From: Flavobacteriales bacterium
Lineage (GTDB): Bacteria > Bacteroidota > Bacteroidia > Flavobacteriales_D > Sanyastnellaceae
DNA length: 64,000 bases
Direction: 5' to 3'
NCBI GenBank assembly: GCA_016722445.1
Contig: JADKIZ010000014.1
Coordinates: 1-64,000 of the forward strand
Part shown: positions 56,001-63,347 of the stretch, piece by piece
Numbering within the stretch: position 1 is the first letter of the stretch
How the letters are laid out: each line of letters opens with the position of its first letter
Made by a program: the position numbers and the translations under genes
Notes under the pieces: model-generated
Seen by the model: the letters and a program-made list of their open reading frames with translations, nothing else
Databases searched by the model: none
What the model was told of the DNA's origin: nothing

Positions 56001-56483
56001 CAACAACGCGATCAGTATTGCGGCTAAACTGTCATCAAAGTAATGACGCAAAATTTTCTGCAAGAAGAACAGTCCGATAATACAGATAAAGAGCATCCAA
56101 TAAACGAGGGCTTGCTGATATGGCATTGAAAAACCATCCTGCGCTTGTCCTGTTTTTCCTGCAATGAAATGACCCGCAGCGAAGGAGGGAAGGGATATGA
56201 TCGCATATCCACAGGTGTATTGTATCACGCGATGCCCACCATCCATCTCATGCACCTGGTAAAGCGTATTGCTCAGGTCGTAATTGTTTCGTGCATCATG
56301 CGCAAACTGCACATCTTTGAGGGCAAGGTCGTCATGATAAAATAACGCGGGCAAATACAAGTAATAACCAAATACATCCCAACTAATGGCGCTTTGCATA
56401 GGTGAACGAATCACACGAACGGAAATCGTCGCCGCACAAAGCAAGAATATCAAAGTGGAAAAGATTCTATTCCGCGAGAACAT
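53073..56483 (-). CDS. Large GT-C-type membrane protein, apparently two glycosyltransferase-like proteins fused in frame
   Basis: The 1136-residue reading frame has two halves. Residues 1-596: an N-terminal helix, motif ISWDVFGYYLYLPALFYHDD, about ten membrane helices and a soluble C-terminal part with beta strands ending VLIRKIEV. Residues 597-1136 begin at an internal Met (ATG at 54695) with a new hydrophobic segment and the GT-C motif SGVHQWRQTDCLS, then about ten more helices and a periplasmic-type tail (QPDPSFNINLYLINRRG). Each half has the size and shape of a complete GT39/ArnT-like protein that uses a lipid-linked sugar. The partial gene at 63344 also has the WRQT motif. The fusion may be real or may reflect a sequence error near the junction. 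It lies 118 bases downstream of another GT-C-type gene on the same strand. Confidence 0.7.
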   Translation of the reverse strand: MFSRNRIFSTLIFLLCAATISVRVIRSPMQSAISWDVFGYYLYLPALFYHDDLALKDVQFAHDARNNYDLSNTLYQVHEMDGGHRVIQYTCGYAIISLPSFAAGHFIAGKTGQAQDGFSMPYQQALVYWMLFICIIGLFFLQKILRHYFDDSLAAILIALLLLATNYYEQVVHNLTTQHGLLFTIQAMLIWFIIQWNETRKGRYLIIISTLFGLGCLVRPTEGILGLLIFFWGSNGLKSAFSNWFDIFRKHPWVMLGSAAIVMCCAMPQLIYWKVATGHFFTNSYANYGEGLDFLTPHTWSFLFSFRKGWFVYTPIMLLAVVGLIHAYRTKRDFAWAAIIFFVINIYIASSWTTWWYAGSFSQRTMVQTYPLMMVLIGITIQWLSALRYYKWVCWSLVSLFAFLNVFQSWQYENKILDSSRMTKAAYFNIFLKTQRPQHLDELLMIDRGTSGIPENQFPDKYVSIPVMTRTFNEETDSIFVMKPEDEFYNIHKTAYRDLTIGEHCWVDIDVEVFCDSMLNDELLIVAALDHEGNYGYTTQGFSKDTFKPGEWNTLHMSYLTPPIRNTKDLLATYLWKRKNWKVLIRKIEVNKQVLKMKLNTINKSNLLFTCLLVLLALIYSFPGILKLRPSGVHQWRQTDCLSITTNYYERGMNFMEPEIHCLISDDLTTGKTIGEFPATYYFVAVLWKIFGKHEWIYRLFTMSLFLTGIWSFFRLLYALNRNFIWSGVMALSLMTAPLLVYYGTGFLSDVHAFSFVLIGGWLFYRYANEAKKYFLFAAIAVFTLAGLLKVTALLIFLTLGGLFLLEWFGVKIIPGKKVFHHPLIVFGSFVVGILLVGSWYVYAEHFNAIHGGKYTFNDIWPLWEAKPERLTEILKKFRSIIVYQIFPKPWLYVLAMMVVLLAIHARRLPKFITFGLIILTLGCASYVILWFQAFDVHDYYLTNLYVLPASITASFIYLVTTHWNELANSRSIRAMLFILFAWGVMYTSSNLNMRFYAKEEKNYLMSGSQDEVDFYKYSKWAYNNETRQLENIEPYLDALGIAKDDLVITQPDPSFNINLYLINRRGWSAMGDEANTEEGIFRRIQKGAKYLIVTNKRVSIEHPHLNRYMVNPFGAYQNIIIYDLRPFATKYAPES

Positions 56484-56601
56484 GTTTGCAATGATAAGGA
56501 ATCAAAAAATGATTTTTGGAATTGTAATGGTAGCGATGCCGTAACGGTTAATAGGTAGATGAATTGTTTTGCGATGTACGGTTATTGTTTCCGGACTGGG
56601 A

Positions 56602-58200
56602 TCAATATTTTTTAAGGTGATAAATGGTGAGTGTGTCTTTCGCCTCAAAGTGTTTTTCATATTGACTTTCCAAAAGCTCAGAACAATGGCTCCATTGAAT
56701 TGAATCATGTTTTTCAATGTTTGGGTTTCCGGCGACCACATACCATCGAACTTTCGTTTGTAGAGACGCTTCTAAACCGGATGTATTGCATTTTCCTTCA
56801 TTGTCGAGCCAATCCATGTTTTCTGGTGTCATAGGCAGATGATTTTTCCAAATCACGGGATTGAAAGATTTATGAAACCATGTATCGGTGAGTATTACAT
56901 CATTGCGATAACCTAAAGCATCGGTGGCGTGAGCCAAGGGCCATTTTCTGTTGAAATCAGCAATGTACATCAAGCCCTTTCCTTCAATAGTTAGACGCGC
57001 CCTATCAACAACCTTAAGAAAATCTTGCTGTTTTACATATTCCCGATGTATGAAACTTTGCTTGTCGATTTGAACAATGAAAAGGGGGAATAATACCACG
57101 ACTTGAAGTAAGGGCTGTTTGATTTGGAACAGTAAAAGAACAAAGAAAAATGTCGTCGTGAGATAGATTAAACGTACCGTGAGCATACCGCCACCCAAGG
57201 TTGTTCCGTTCGGCAACAAATAGACACAAGCTAACAATGCGATTAACGATAGGATCAATGTCATGTTGGTCGATGTTGTCTGGATAGAACGCGATGTGGT
57301 TTTCTTCCACATGAATAAACCAATTGAGATTACAGACACAGGAATGATGATGAAATATAGCCATCGGGAATAAATCCACTCCCGATCAGAAATGCAGTTG
57401 TACCCAGATAATTTGAGAATTCTTTCGCCAATGTTTTCGCTAACGATGGATTCTCCGGATCGACCAGAGTGCATAGAAATCAAATGCGAAATGAGCAACA
57501 AGGCTGGGATGAAAACTGCTGCGCCCAGTTTAATCATTGCTGATTTGTTTCTCAAAAGGGGAACTTGACCTTCCTTTTGCTTCGATATGTTCTTTGAAAC
57601 AATGAAAGCGATTGAAACAAGCCCAAATACGCAAAAAGGAATAAGGTGACAGAAGTACAAGAGAATAATTCCGACTCCCAAAACAACGGCGTTTTTATTG
57701 CCGGGCTGATCTGTGAATTTTTTTAGAAAGGCGAGATTGAGAAACAACAGCGCCACTCCAAAGTTATAATTGAAGAAACCATTCACCACTGTCGAGCTCC
57801 AAACGAATAAGAAACCACTCAAGCTCATCCACGATTGATGAATGAAATATGTTTGAATGAATCTTCGAAAGGAAAAAACAAACAACACGACATAAAGACT
57901 GACGATGATTTTTTCAACGTTGAAAGGAGAAAAGAATGGGCTCAAAAAGGCGATGATGGGATGAGCAATCCAATTCGGCGATAATGACGAGTTGATTTCT
58001 GTGAAGGCAGATATATAGCTGTCGCGCTCAGTCGCCAAAGTCCACAAAACTTGTCCGTTGTAAATATGTCCCTGACCATCTACAGTGATAAAAGCGAAGA
58101 CAGACCAGATGGGTACAAGAGAGAGTATAACAAGAAGCCAGAATAGCGCTGGTTCGAGCCGATTGTATTTAAGAGATAAAAATGAATTGATAAAGTTCAT
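56602..58200 (-). CDS. Multi-spanning membrane protein, probable GT-C glycosyltransferase
   Basis: The 532-residue protein has about eleven predicted membrane helices and a soluble C-terminal segment of ~120 residues. The first extracytoplasmic loop holds DGQGHIYNGQVLW with an acidic residue followed by H and N, a position where GT-C enzymes keep catalytic acidic residues. The C-terminal part (MYIADFNRKWPLAHATDAL, TDTWFHKSFNP) looks periplasmic. It is translationally coupled to the GT2 gene upstream by a 4-base overlap (58197-58200), so it is likely to use the polyprenyl-phosphate sugar that enzyme makes. I do not recognise a specific family, and the glycosyltransferase role is inferred from topology and context. 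Confidence 0.65.
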   Translation of the reverse strand: MNFINSFLSLKYNRLEPALFWLLVILSLVPIWSVFAFITVDGQGHIYNGQVLWTLATERDSYISAFTEINSSLSPNWIAHPIIAFLSPFFSPFNVEKIIVSLYVVLFVFSFRRFIQTYFIHQSWMSLSGFLFVWSSTVVNGFFNYNFGVALLFLNLAFLKKFTDQPGNKNAVVLGVGIILLYFCHLIPFCVFGLVSIAFIVSKNISKQKEGQVPLLRNKSAMIKLGAAVFIPALLLISHLISMHSGRSGESIVSENIGERILKLSGYNCISDREWIYSRWLYFIIIPVSVISIGLFMWKKTTSRSIQTTSTNMTLILSLIALLACVYLLPNGTTLGGGMLTVRLIYLTTTFFFVLLLFQIKQPLLQVVVLFPLFIVQIDKQSFIHREYVKQQDFLKVVDRARLTIEGKGLMYIADFNRKWPLAHATDALGYRNDVILTDTWFHKSFNPVIWKNHLPMTPENMDWLDNEGKCNTSGLEASLQTKVRWYVVAGNPNIEKHDSIQWSHCSELLESQYEKHFEAKDTLTIYHLKKY

Positions 58201-58934
58201 TTCGTACTCTTTCTATCGAATACATTGTATTTGAGAATGCACCAAAGTGCGCGAAACCCATCTTTCCAACCGATTTTTTTTCCTTCCGCATACGTGCGAC
58301 CGTAATAGGAAATTCCAATTTCGTAGATGCGAATATTGGGTATACGGGCAAGTTTGGCAGTTACCTCCGGTTCAAATCCAAAACGTTTTTCTTTCAGCCA
58401 CAAACTCTTTGCAATATCAGCGCGAATCAACTTGTAACATGTCTCCATGTCGGTGAGATTGAGATTTGTGAATGCATTGCTCGCAAACGTCAGCATTTTG
58501 TTGCCAATTGAATGCCAAAAGAATAGAATCCTGTGCGGATTTCCACCCATGAATCTCGATCCGTACACCACCTCTGCATTGTCCTTGAATACTGGTTTCA
58601 ACAAGTCGTTGAATTCTTCTGGATCATATTCTAAGTCGGCATCTTGAACGATAAGATAATCTCCAGTCGCTAATTCAATGGCTTTGTGTATGGCTGCACC
58701 TTTTCCTTGATTAACTGGCTGTGAGAAGTATTGTATGCCTGCTTCGGGGTGACTCTTCACGTATGCCTCAATGACTTGTAATGTATTGTCTCGTGATGCG
58801 TCATTCACAACAACAATCTCCATGGTAATACCATGCACGAGTTTTACAGAACGAAGTTTGTCCAAAATAATGGAGATCGTTTTTTCCTCGTTGTAGGCAG
58901 GTATCAATACAGAGAGCTTCGTGATGCCCGTCAT
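58197..58934 (-). CDS. GT2 family polyprenyl-phosphate sugar synthase (dolichyl-phosphate mannose/glucose synthase-like)
   Basis: The 245-residue GT-A fold enzyme transfers a sugar from a nucleotide donor to polyprenyl phosphate on the cytoplasmic face. Motifs: SVLIPAYNEEKTI, VVVNDASRDNT (DxS/D), VNQGKGAAIHKAIELATGD, the metal-binding VQDADLEYDPEEF, VVYGSRFMGG, and the Q/RxxRW-equivalent region GFEPEVTAKLARI, with SYYGRTYAEGKKIGWKDG near the end. It lacks C-terminal membrane helices, like DPM1-type enzymes. It overlaps the acyltransferase gene upstream by 4 bases and the GT-C gene downstream by 4, forming a three-gene unit. The sugar and acceptor cannot be told from sequence. Confidence 0.9.
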   Translation of the reverse strand: MTGITKLSVLIPAYNEEKTISIILDKLRSVKLVHGITMEIVVVNDASRDNTLQVIEAYVKSHPEAGIQYFSQPVNQGKGAAIHKAIELATGDYLIVQDADLEYDPEEFNDLLKPVFKDNAEVVYGSRFMGGNPHRILFFWHSIGNKMLTFASNAFTNLNLTDMETCYKLIRADIAKSLWLKEKRFGFEPEVTAKLARIPNIRIYEIGISYYGRTYAEGKKIGWKDGFRALWCILKYNVFDRKSTK

Positions 58935-59707
58935 AGTTCGTTGGTTTGTTTGTTGTCGTTTTTCCTGTGTTCTTCTGGTAAAGCAGAATCGATGATCCGA
59001 AATACTTCGTTGCGCAAAGCTACCAAATCTTGATCTTCTCTACCCGTTGGGTAAACAGGCGGATGCACCACCACGCGCACAACAGAAGGCAGAGACGGCG
59101 AAAATAGTTTCTCTGGATTGTTCATGATTTTATAATTCGATTGCCATGTGATGGGCACGATCGGAACATTGTTTTCAATGGCTACCCGGAAAGCCCCTTT
59201 CTTAAACGATTTCATACGGGGTGAGCTATCGGGAATCGTTCCTTCGGGATATATGGCAATACATTTTCCTTCTGCTAAAATCGTGTTCGCTTTCAATAGT
59301 GATTGATAGGCTCGCACACTGTTTTCACGATCCACCGGTATGTCGCTGGTGCGAAAAAACAATCGGAATAGTGGCCATTTGAGTAATTCTCCTTTGCCCA
59401 CAAATGCAAAATACCGAGGCATGATACGGTACAGAAACACAGTGTCGAGATGGGAACTGTGATTGGATGCAATGACAAACGCCCCTTTCGGGAGTGAAGA
59501 TAGGACTTGAACTTTAACTGGACAGAAGATGCTTTTTTGTATCAATCCTGACCAGAACCGCTTCAATTGAAAGGCTGTTCCATACCACTTTTCTTTGCTT
59601 AAAAGTACTCGGAATGGAAGATACAGTATCATGAGCGAGACCCAGAATACAAAGCCTATCCACAACTTATAAATGAAATATATCGGTGCCAGCAACAAGT
59701 CTCTCAT
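58931..59707 (-). CDS. PlsC-type acyltransferase (1-acyl-sn-glycerol-3-phosphate acyltransferase-like)
   Basis: The 258-residue protein has an N-terminal membrane anchor (LWIGFVFWVSLMILYLPF) and the PlsC acyltransferase motifs in order: NHSSHLDTVF (catalytic His and Asp), GKGELLKWPLFRLFF with IPVDREN, YPEGTIPDSS (the EGT box) and VPIVPITW. It would acylate lysophosphatidic acid or a related lipid in the inner membrane. It overlaps the GT2 gene by 4 bases, so acylation and lipid glycosylation are co-expressed here. The organism may also have a separate housekeeping PlsC, and the coupling suggests a role in a glycolipid rather than bulk phospholipid. That is inference. ATG 59707 is the only suitable start. 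Confidence 0.88.
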   Translation of the reverse strand: MRDLLLAPIYFIYKLWIGFVFWVSLMILYLPFRVLLSKEKWYGTAFQLKRFWSGLIQKSIFCPVKVQVLSSLPKGAFVIASNHSSHLDTVFLYRIMPRYFAFVGKGELLKWPLFRLFFRTSDIPVDRENSVRAYQSLLKANTILAEGKCIAIYPEGTIPDSSPRMKSFKKGAFRVAIENNVPIVPITWQSNYKIMNNPEKLFSPSLPSVVRVVVHPPVYPTGREDQDLVALRNEVFRIIDSALPEEHRKNDNKQTNEL

Positions 59708-59763
59708 GAAGGCTGCAAACTAAAGCACAATCGTCGTTTTTATGCGAGAAAATTGCTATAACG

Positions 59764-59792
59764 AAAAAGCCCCCAGCGAAACTGACGGCTTT
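59764..59792 (-). terminator. Terminator of the outer membrane barrel gene
   Basis: Read on the minus strand, AAAGCC and CAG pair with CTG and GGCTTT (59787-59792 with 59766-59771, and 59782-59784 with 59774-59776), with a small internal loop, and a T-run follows (59768-59764). It lies ~32 bases after the gene's stop codon. Confidence 0.6.
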
Positions 59793-59823
59793 GATTCGTG
59801 ATGAATTAAAAGTTGCCTTTAGA

Positions 59824-60534
59824 TTAGAATCGGAATGACAACCCCAATTGATAAGTGTATTTGCTGGTAGCAGATTCTTTGGTATCGAAAGTGATGTCGT
59901 TGTTCTCTTGAAGTTCGATGGTCTCTTTGTCGACATATGTTGCAGTGCCCCCTGTGAGGTTTTCAAAACGGCCTTCAAGAAATACAGCGTCTGCTATGGC
60001 AATACGCAATCCTGCAGCCCAACCAAACGAATAGGTCATGTCGAGATGTTGTCTCACGGAATTGGATGCTTCGCTGTAACCACTGTTATCGAGTGTAATG
60101 TCTGTTTTTGTTTTGTATGCCTCAACACCACTCATGGCATCAACATAGGGTTGAATGCGGCCATCAAACGGCCTGAAGCGTGCAATGACCTGATATCTGC
60201 TGATGGTGCTGCGAATACGCATAGTGCCTGGTTCATAGATATCATAACCCATACTGTCAGTATATAAAAGCGCGCTGATATCTTTGTTTTGAGAACCCAT
60301 GTTGTTCCATGCATATCCAAAACCCAGTTTGAAAGGAGAACGACCAAGCGGTGCTGAAAATGTTCCGGAAATACCTGCCGGGTAACCATCAAATTGTTTG
60401 GCAAATTCGCCAACTGGCTGAACGACCTGAACGCCAAAAGCGAGCGATGGACCTCGATAACGTTGGGCAATTCCTTGTACAGACAATAAAAGGGTAGAGG
60501 CGATAATCAATGAAATGTGTAAAATGTTTTTCAT
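59824..60534 (-). CDS. Outer membrane beta-barrel protein
   Basis: The 236-residue protein has a signal peptide (MKNILHISLIIASTLLLSV, cleaved near GIAQ) and a series of alternating-hydrophobicity strands typical of small 8-10-stranded barrels (SLAFGVQVVQPVGEF, PFKLGFGYAWNNMG, YQVIARFRPFDGRIQPYVD, GLRIAIADAVFLEGRF), ending in an aromatic strand YQLGLSFRF with the C-terminal Phe expected by the BAM machinery. It is an OmpW/OmpA-barrel type of outer membrane protein, with no assigned substrate. A good minus-strand promoter and a terminator make it a single-gene unit, divergent from the reductase gene. Confidence 0.85.
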   Translation of the reverse strand: MKNILHISLIIASTLLLSVQGIAQRYRGPSLAFGVQVVQPVGEFAKQFDGYPAGISGTFSAPLGRSPFKLGFGYAWNNMGSQNKDISALLYTDSMGYDIYEPGTMRIRSTISRYQVIARFRPFDGRIQPYVDAMSGVEAYKTKTDITLDNSGYSEASNSVRQHLDMTYSFGWAAGLRIAIADAVFLEGRFENLTGGTATYVDKETIELQENNDITFDTKESATSKYTYQLGLSFRF

Positions 60535-60584
60535 AGCCTTGAAAATTGGTTAGCAATCGATAGCCAATGATTATGCCAGCGCGA

Positions 60585-60611
60585 CAAAGGTAGGATTGGA
60601 AGGAGCCTCAA
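60585..60611 (-). promoter_or_regulatory. Promoter of the outer membrane barrel gene
   Basis: On the minus strand, TTG (60611-60609), spacer of 16, then TACCTTTG (60592-60585), an exact TAnnTTTG. The leader would be ~44 bases. Confidence 0.5.
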
Positions 60612-60661
60612 CTTGAGAAGTTCTGTTAAAAACGGGGCAATTTCCGTGGTAATTTCACCCC

Positions 60662-61555
60662 ATGGAAGTGAATCCTATTCTGATTACCGGAGCCGGTGGA
60701 CAGCTTGGTCGAGAACTACAGCGACACGCCGCGGCATTTCCGGATTTCGACTTTGTTTTTGCAGACCATAAAACACTCGATACTACAGTGGAATCATGGG
60801 TGCATAAAATGTTGGATGAAATTAAGCCATCTGCTGTTATTCATTGCGCAGCATATACCAATGTAGAACGGGCAGAGGATGACCCGGAAAATGCGATATT
60901 GACGAATGCCGCCGCAGCGGGTTTTGTCGCCGATGCGTGTCATAAAAATGGCGCTCTCATGATTCACGTTTCTACGGATTACGTATTCGACGGTAAGGGC
61001 TCAATGCCTTATACGGAGCAGGATCAGGTGAATCCTCTGAGTGTCTACGGTGAAAGTAAATTGGAAGGTGAGCGATTGGTGGATGGAAAATGTGAAAGAA
61101 GTATCATCATTAGAACATCTTGGTTATATAGCGCAAGTGGTCATAATTTCTTTCGCACCATGTTGCGATTGGCCAAGGAAAAGGGTGAGTTGAGGGTAGT
61201 GAGCGATCAGATTGCATCTCCGACTTATGCGGGTGATTTCGCATTGGACATCCTCAAGTTGTTGCATAAAATTCTGATACGCACCGAACACGTGGAATAC
61301 GGTACTTATCAATACACACAATTGGGTGAGGCATCTTGGTTTGATTTTGCCCGGGAAATCATTCATCAGTCTGGCATGGATGTTCCGGTTTATCCAGTTA
61401 AAACAGGTGGGTTTCAAACACGTGCCATGAGACCTGCTTATTCGAAAATGAATTGTGATAAATGGATCAATAACACCAACATCCCGTTAAAAACATGGCA
61501 GGATGGTTTGGCCGCTTGTTTTGATGAATACAAAACACTTTCAACAGAACATTGA
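60662..61555 (+). CDS. rfbD: dTDP-4-dehydrorhamnose reductase
   Basis: NADPH-dependent short-chain dehydrogenase that reduces dTDP-4-dehydro-rhamnose to dTDP-L-rhamnose. The 297-residue protein has the Rossmann motif ILITGAGGQLGREL, the NNAG-equivalent IHCAAYTNVERAEDD, the catalytic Thr/Tyr/Lys in HVSTDYVFDG and SVYGESKLEGE, IRTSWLYSASGHNFF, SDQIASPTYAGDFA and a C-terminal substrate-binding part RPAYSKMN. These match RfbD/RmlD closely. The other dTDP-rhamnose genes (rfbA, rfbB, rfbC) are not in the window, which is unusual since they are normally clustered. The gene is followed after 37 bases by a phospho-sugar mutase that can supply glucose-1-phosphate for the same pathway. Confidence 0.93.
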   Translation: MEVNPILITGAGGQLGRELQRHAAAFPDFDFVFADHKTLDTTVESWVHKMLDEIKPSAVIHCAAYTNVERAEDDPENAILTNAAAAGFVADACHKNGALMIHVSTDYVFDGKGSMPYTEQDQVNPLSVYGESKLEGERLVDGKCERSIIIRTSWLYSASGHNFFRTMLRLAKEKGELRVVSDQIASPTYAGDFALDILKLLHKILIRTEHVEYGTYQYTQLGEASWFDFAREIIHQSGMDVPVYPVKTGGFQTRAMRPAYSKMNCDKWINNTNIPLKTWQDGLAACFDEYKTLSTEH

Positions 61556-61592
61556 TATACATTCTTTTTATTTGCCTATCAATCTGAAATTT

Positions 61593-63347
61593 ATGGAAAC
61601 CTCTGTAGAACTATCTCAGGACATCATTGCTAAAGCCAACGCCTGGTTGCAGTCACCGTCTGTTGATGAGTCTTCCAAGCAAAGCATTCGCGACATGATT
61701 TCCAACGATCAACGAGCATTGAAAGAATCGTTTTACAGCGATTTGGAATTCGGAACCGGAGGTCTACGGGGCATCATGGGTGTTGGCACCATGCGAATGA
61801 ATAAGTATACAGTGGGCATGGCCACACAAGGACTGGCCAACTACATTCTGAAACAATTTCCGGGACAAACCAATAAAGTAGCCATTGCTTATGACTCGAG
61901 AAACAACTCAAGATTTTTTTCTGATACCGCCGCACAGGTTTTATCGGCCAATGGCATTGAGGTGTATCTGTTTGATGAACTTCGGCCTACTCCGGTTTTA
62001 TCCTATACCGTGAGGGCATTGGGCTGTCAGGCGGGTATCGTTGTTACAGCTTCACACAATCCGAAAGAATACAATGGGTATAAGGTTTATTGGAATGATG
62101 GAGCACAAGTTTTACCCCCGCACGACAAGGGAATTATAACTGAAGTTCGGAGTGTGGATGGAATTGATTCGGTGAAATTTGATGGAAATTCGAATTTGAT
62201 CAAATCGGTTCCTTCTTCAGTGGAAGAAAATTATTTTTCTGAAATCAAAAGAACGGTGTTTGCCCTGGATGAAATCAAAAACGCTTCAACACTGAAAATT
62301 GTTTATACCAGTATTCATGGCGCAGGTATTACCATGGTGCCACGGGCTTTGAACGAATTGGGATTTCAGAACATCAGCATCGTTGAAGAACAGGCTGTTC
62401 CCGACGGTAATTTCAGTACGGTGGAGTCACCTAATCCCGAGGAAAGAGAAGCGCTATCTCTTGCTTTGAAACAAGCCGAATCCATACAAGCGGACATGGT
62501 TCTTGGTACAGATCCGGATACCGATCGTGTTGGAATAGCCGTGCGCAATGATGATGGAAAATTGGTGTTATTAAATGGCAATCAATCTGCGTGTTTGTTG
62601 GTGTACTATGAATTGATGCAATGGAAACAGCGCAATCTTTTCAAAGGCAATGAATACATTGCAAAGACAATTGTCACAACGGATTTGTTGGAAGAAATCG
62701 CCGGTTCTTTTGGCGTGAAGTGGTACGACACACTCACTGGATTCAAATATATCGCAGGTGTTATCAGAGAACTTGAAGGTAAAGAAAGGTTCATCGCTGG
62801 AGGTGAAGAAAGTTATGGTTATTCAGTGGGTGAATTTGTTCGCGATAAGGATGCTGTACTTTCTTCAGTTGTGTTGTGTGAGGTTGCTGCGTGGTGTCAC
62901 GCCAATGGCAAAACCATGTGGAAATTGCTGATGGAAATCTACCAGCAATTTGGACTGTATCACGAAGCGTTGTTGTCGCTAACCATTAAGGGACTTGATG
63001 GTATTGAAAAAATAAATTCCATGATGTCTCACCTTCGTTCAACACCTCCTGCTTCATTGGGTGGCTCGGAGGTGGTTGAAATCAGAGACATACAAAAAGG
63101 ACTTTCTGTGAATGTTCGCAGTGGTGCTACTACTAAGTTGATGTTGCCATCATCCAATGTACTTCAATTTATTCTCGCTGATGGCAGCAAAGTCTCTGCT
63201 CGTCCAAGCGGAACCGAGCCTAAAATCAAGTTTTATTTTTCAATGAAAGAACCCCTGCGTTCTGGCGGTGACTATACCGCGCAGGTGGAAAAAATTGAAT
63301 CCCGGATTTTGCTTATACAAAAGGAACTGGGATTAAAAAACGCATGA
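61593..63347 (+). CDS. Phospho-sugar mutase (phosphoglucomutase/phosphomannomutase, PGM2-like)
   Basis: The enzyme interconverts 6- and 1-phosphates of glucose or mannose. ATG 61593 gives 584 residues; the longer open frame from 61503 overlaps the reductase gene and is not needed. Signatures: GTGGLRGIMGVGTMRMN, the active-site phosphoserine in VVTASHNPKEYNGYK, the metal loop GTDPDTDRVGIAV, the sugar-binding IAGGEESYGYSVG and the phosphate-binding ARPSGTEPKIKFYFS. The length of ~584 fits the PGM2/PgcA-type group of Bacteroidota and Firmicutes. Its TGA stop overlaps the ATG of the following membrane protein gene by 4 bases, so the two are coupled. It would feed nucleotide-sugar synthesis. Confidence 0.92.
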   Translation: METSVELSQDIIAKANAWLQSPSVDESSKQSIRDMISNDQRALKESFYSDLEFGTGGLRGIMGVGTMRMNKYTVGMATQGLANYILKQFPGQTNKVAIAYDSRNNSRFFSDTAAQVLSANGIEVYLFDELRPTPVLSYTVRALGCQAGIVVTASHNPKEYNGYKVYWNDGAQVLPPHDKGIITEVRSVDGIDSVKFDGNSNLIKSVPSSVEENYFSEIKRTVFALDEIKNASTLKIVYTSIHGAGITMVPRALNELGFQNISIVEEQAVPDGNFSTVESPNPEEREALSLALKQAESIQADMVLGTDPDTDRVGIAVRNDDGKLVLLNGNQSACLLVYYELMQWKQRNLFKGNEYIAKTIVTTDLLEEIAGSFGVKWYDTLTGFKYIAGVIRELEGKERFIAGGEESYGYSVGEFVRDKDAVLSSVVLCEVAAWCHANGKTMWKLLMEIYQQFGLYHEALLSLTIKGLDGIEKINSMMSHLRSTPPASLGGSEVVEIRDIQKGLSVNVRSGATTKLMLPSSNVLQFILADGSKVSARPSGTEPKIKFYFSMKEPLRSGGDYTAQVEKIESRILLIQKELGLKNA

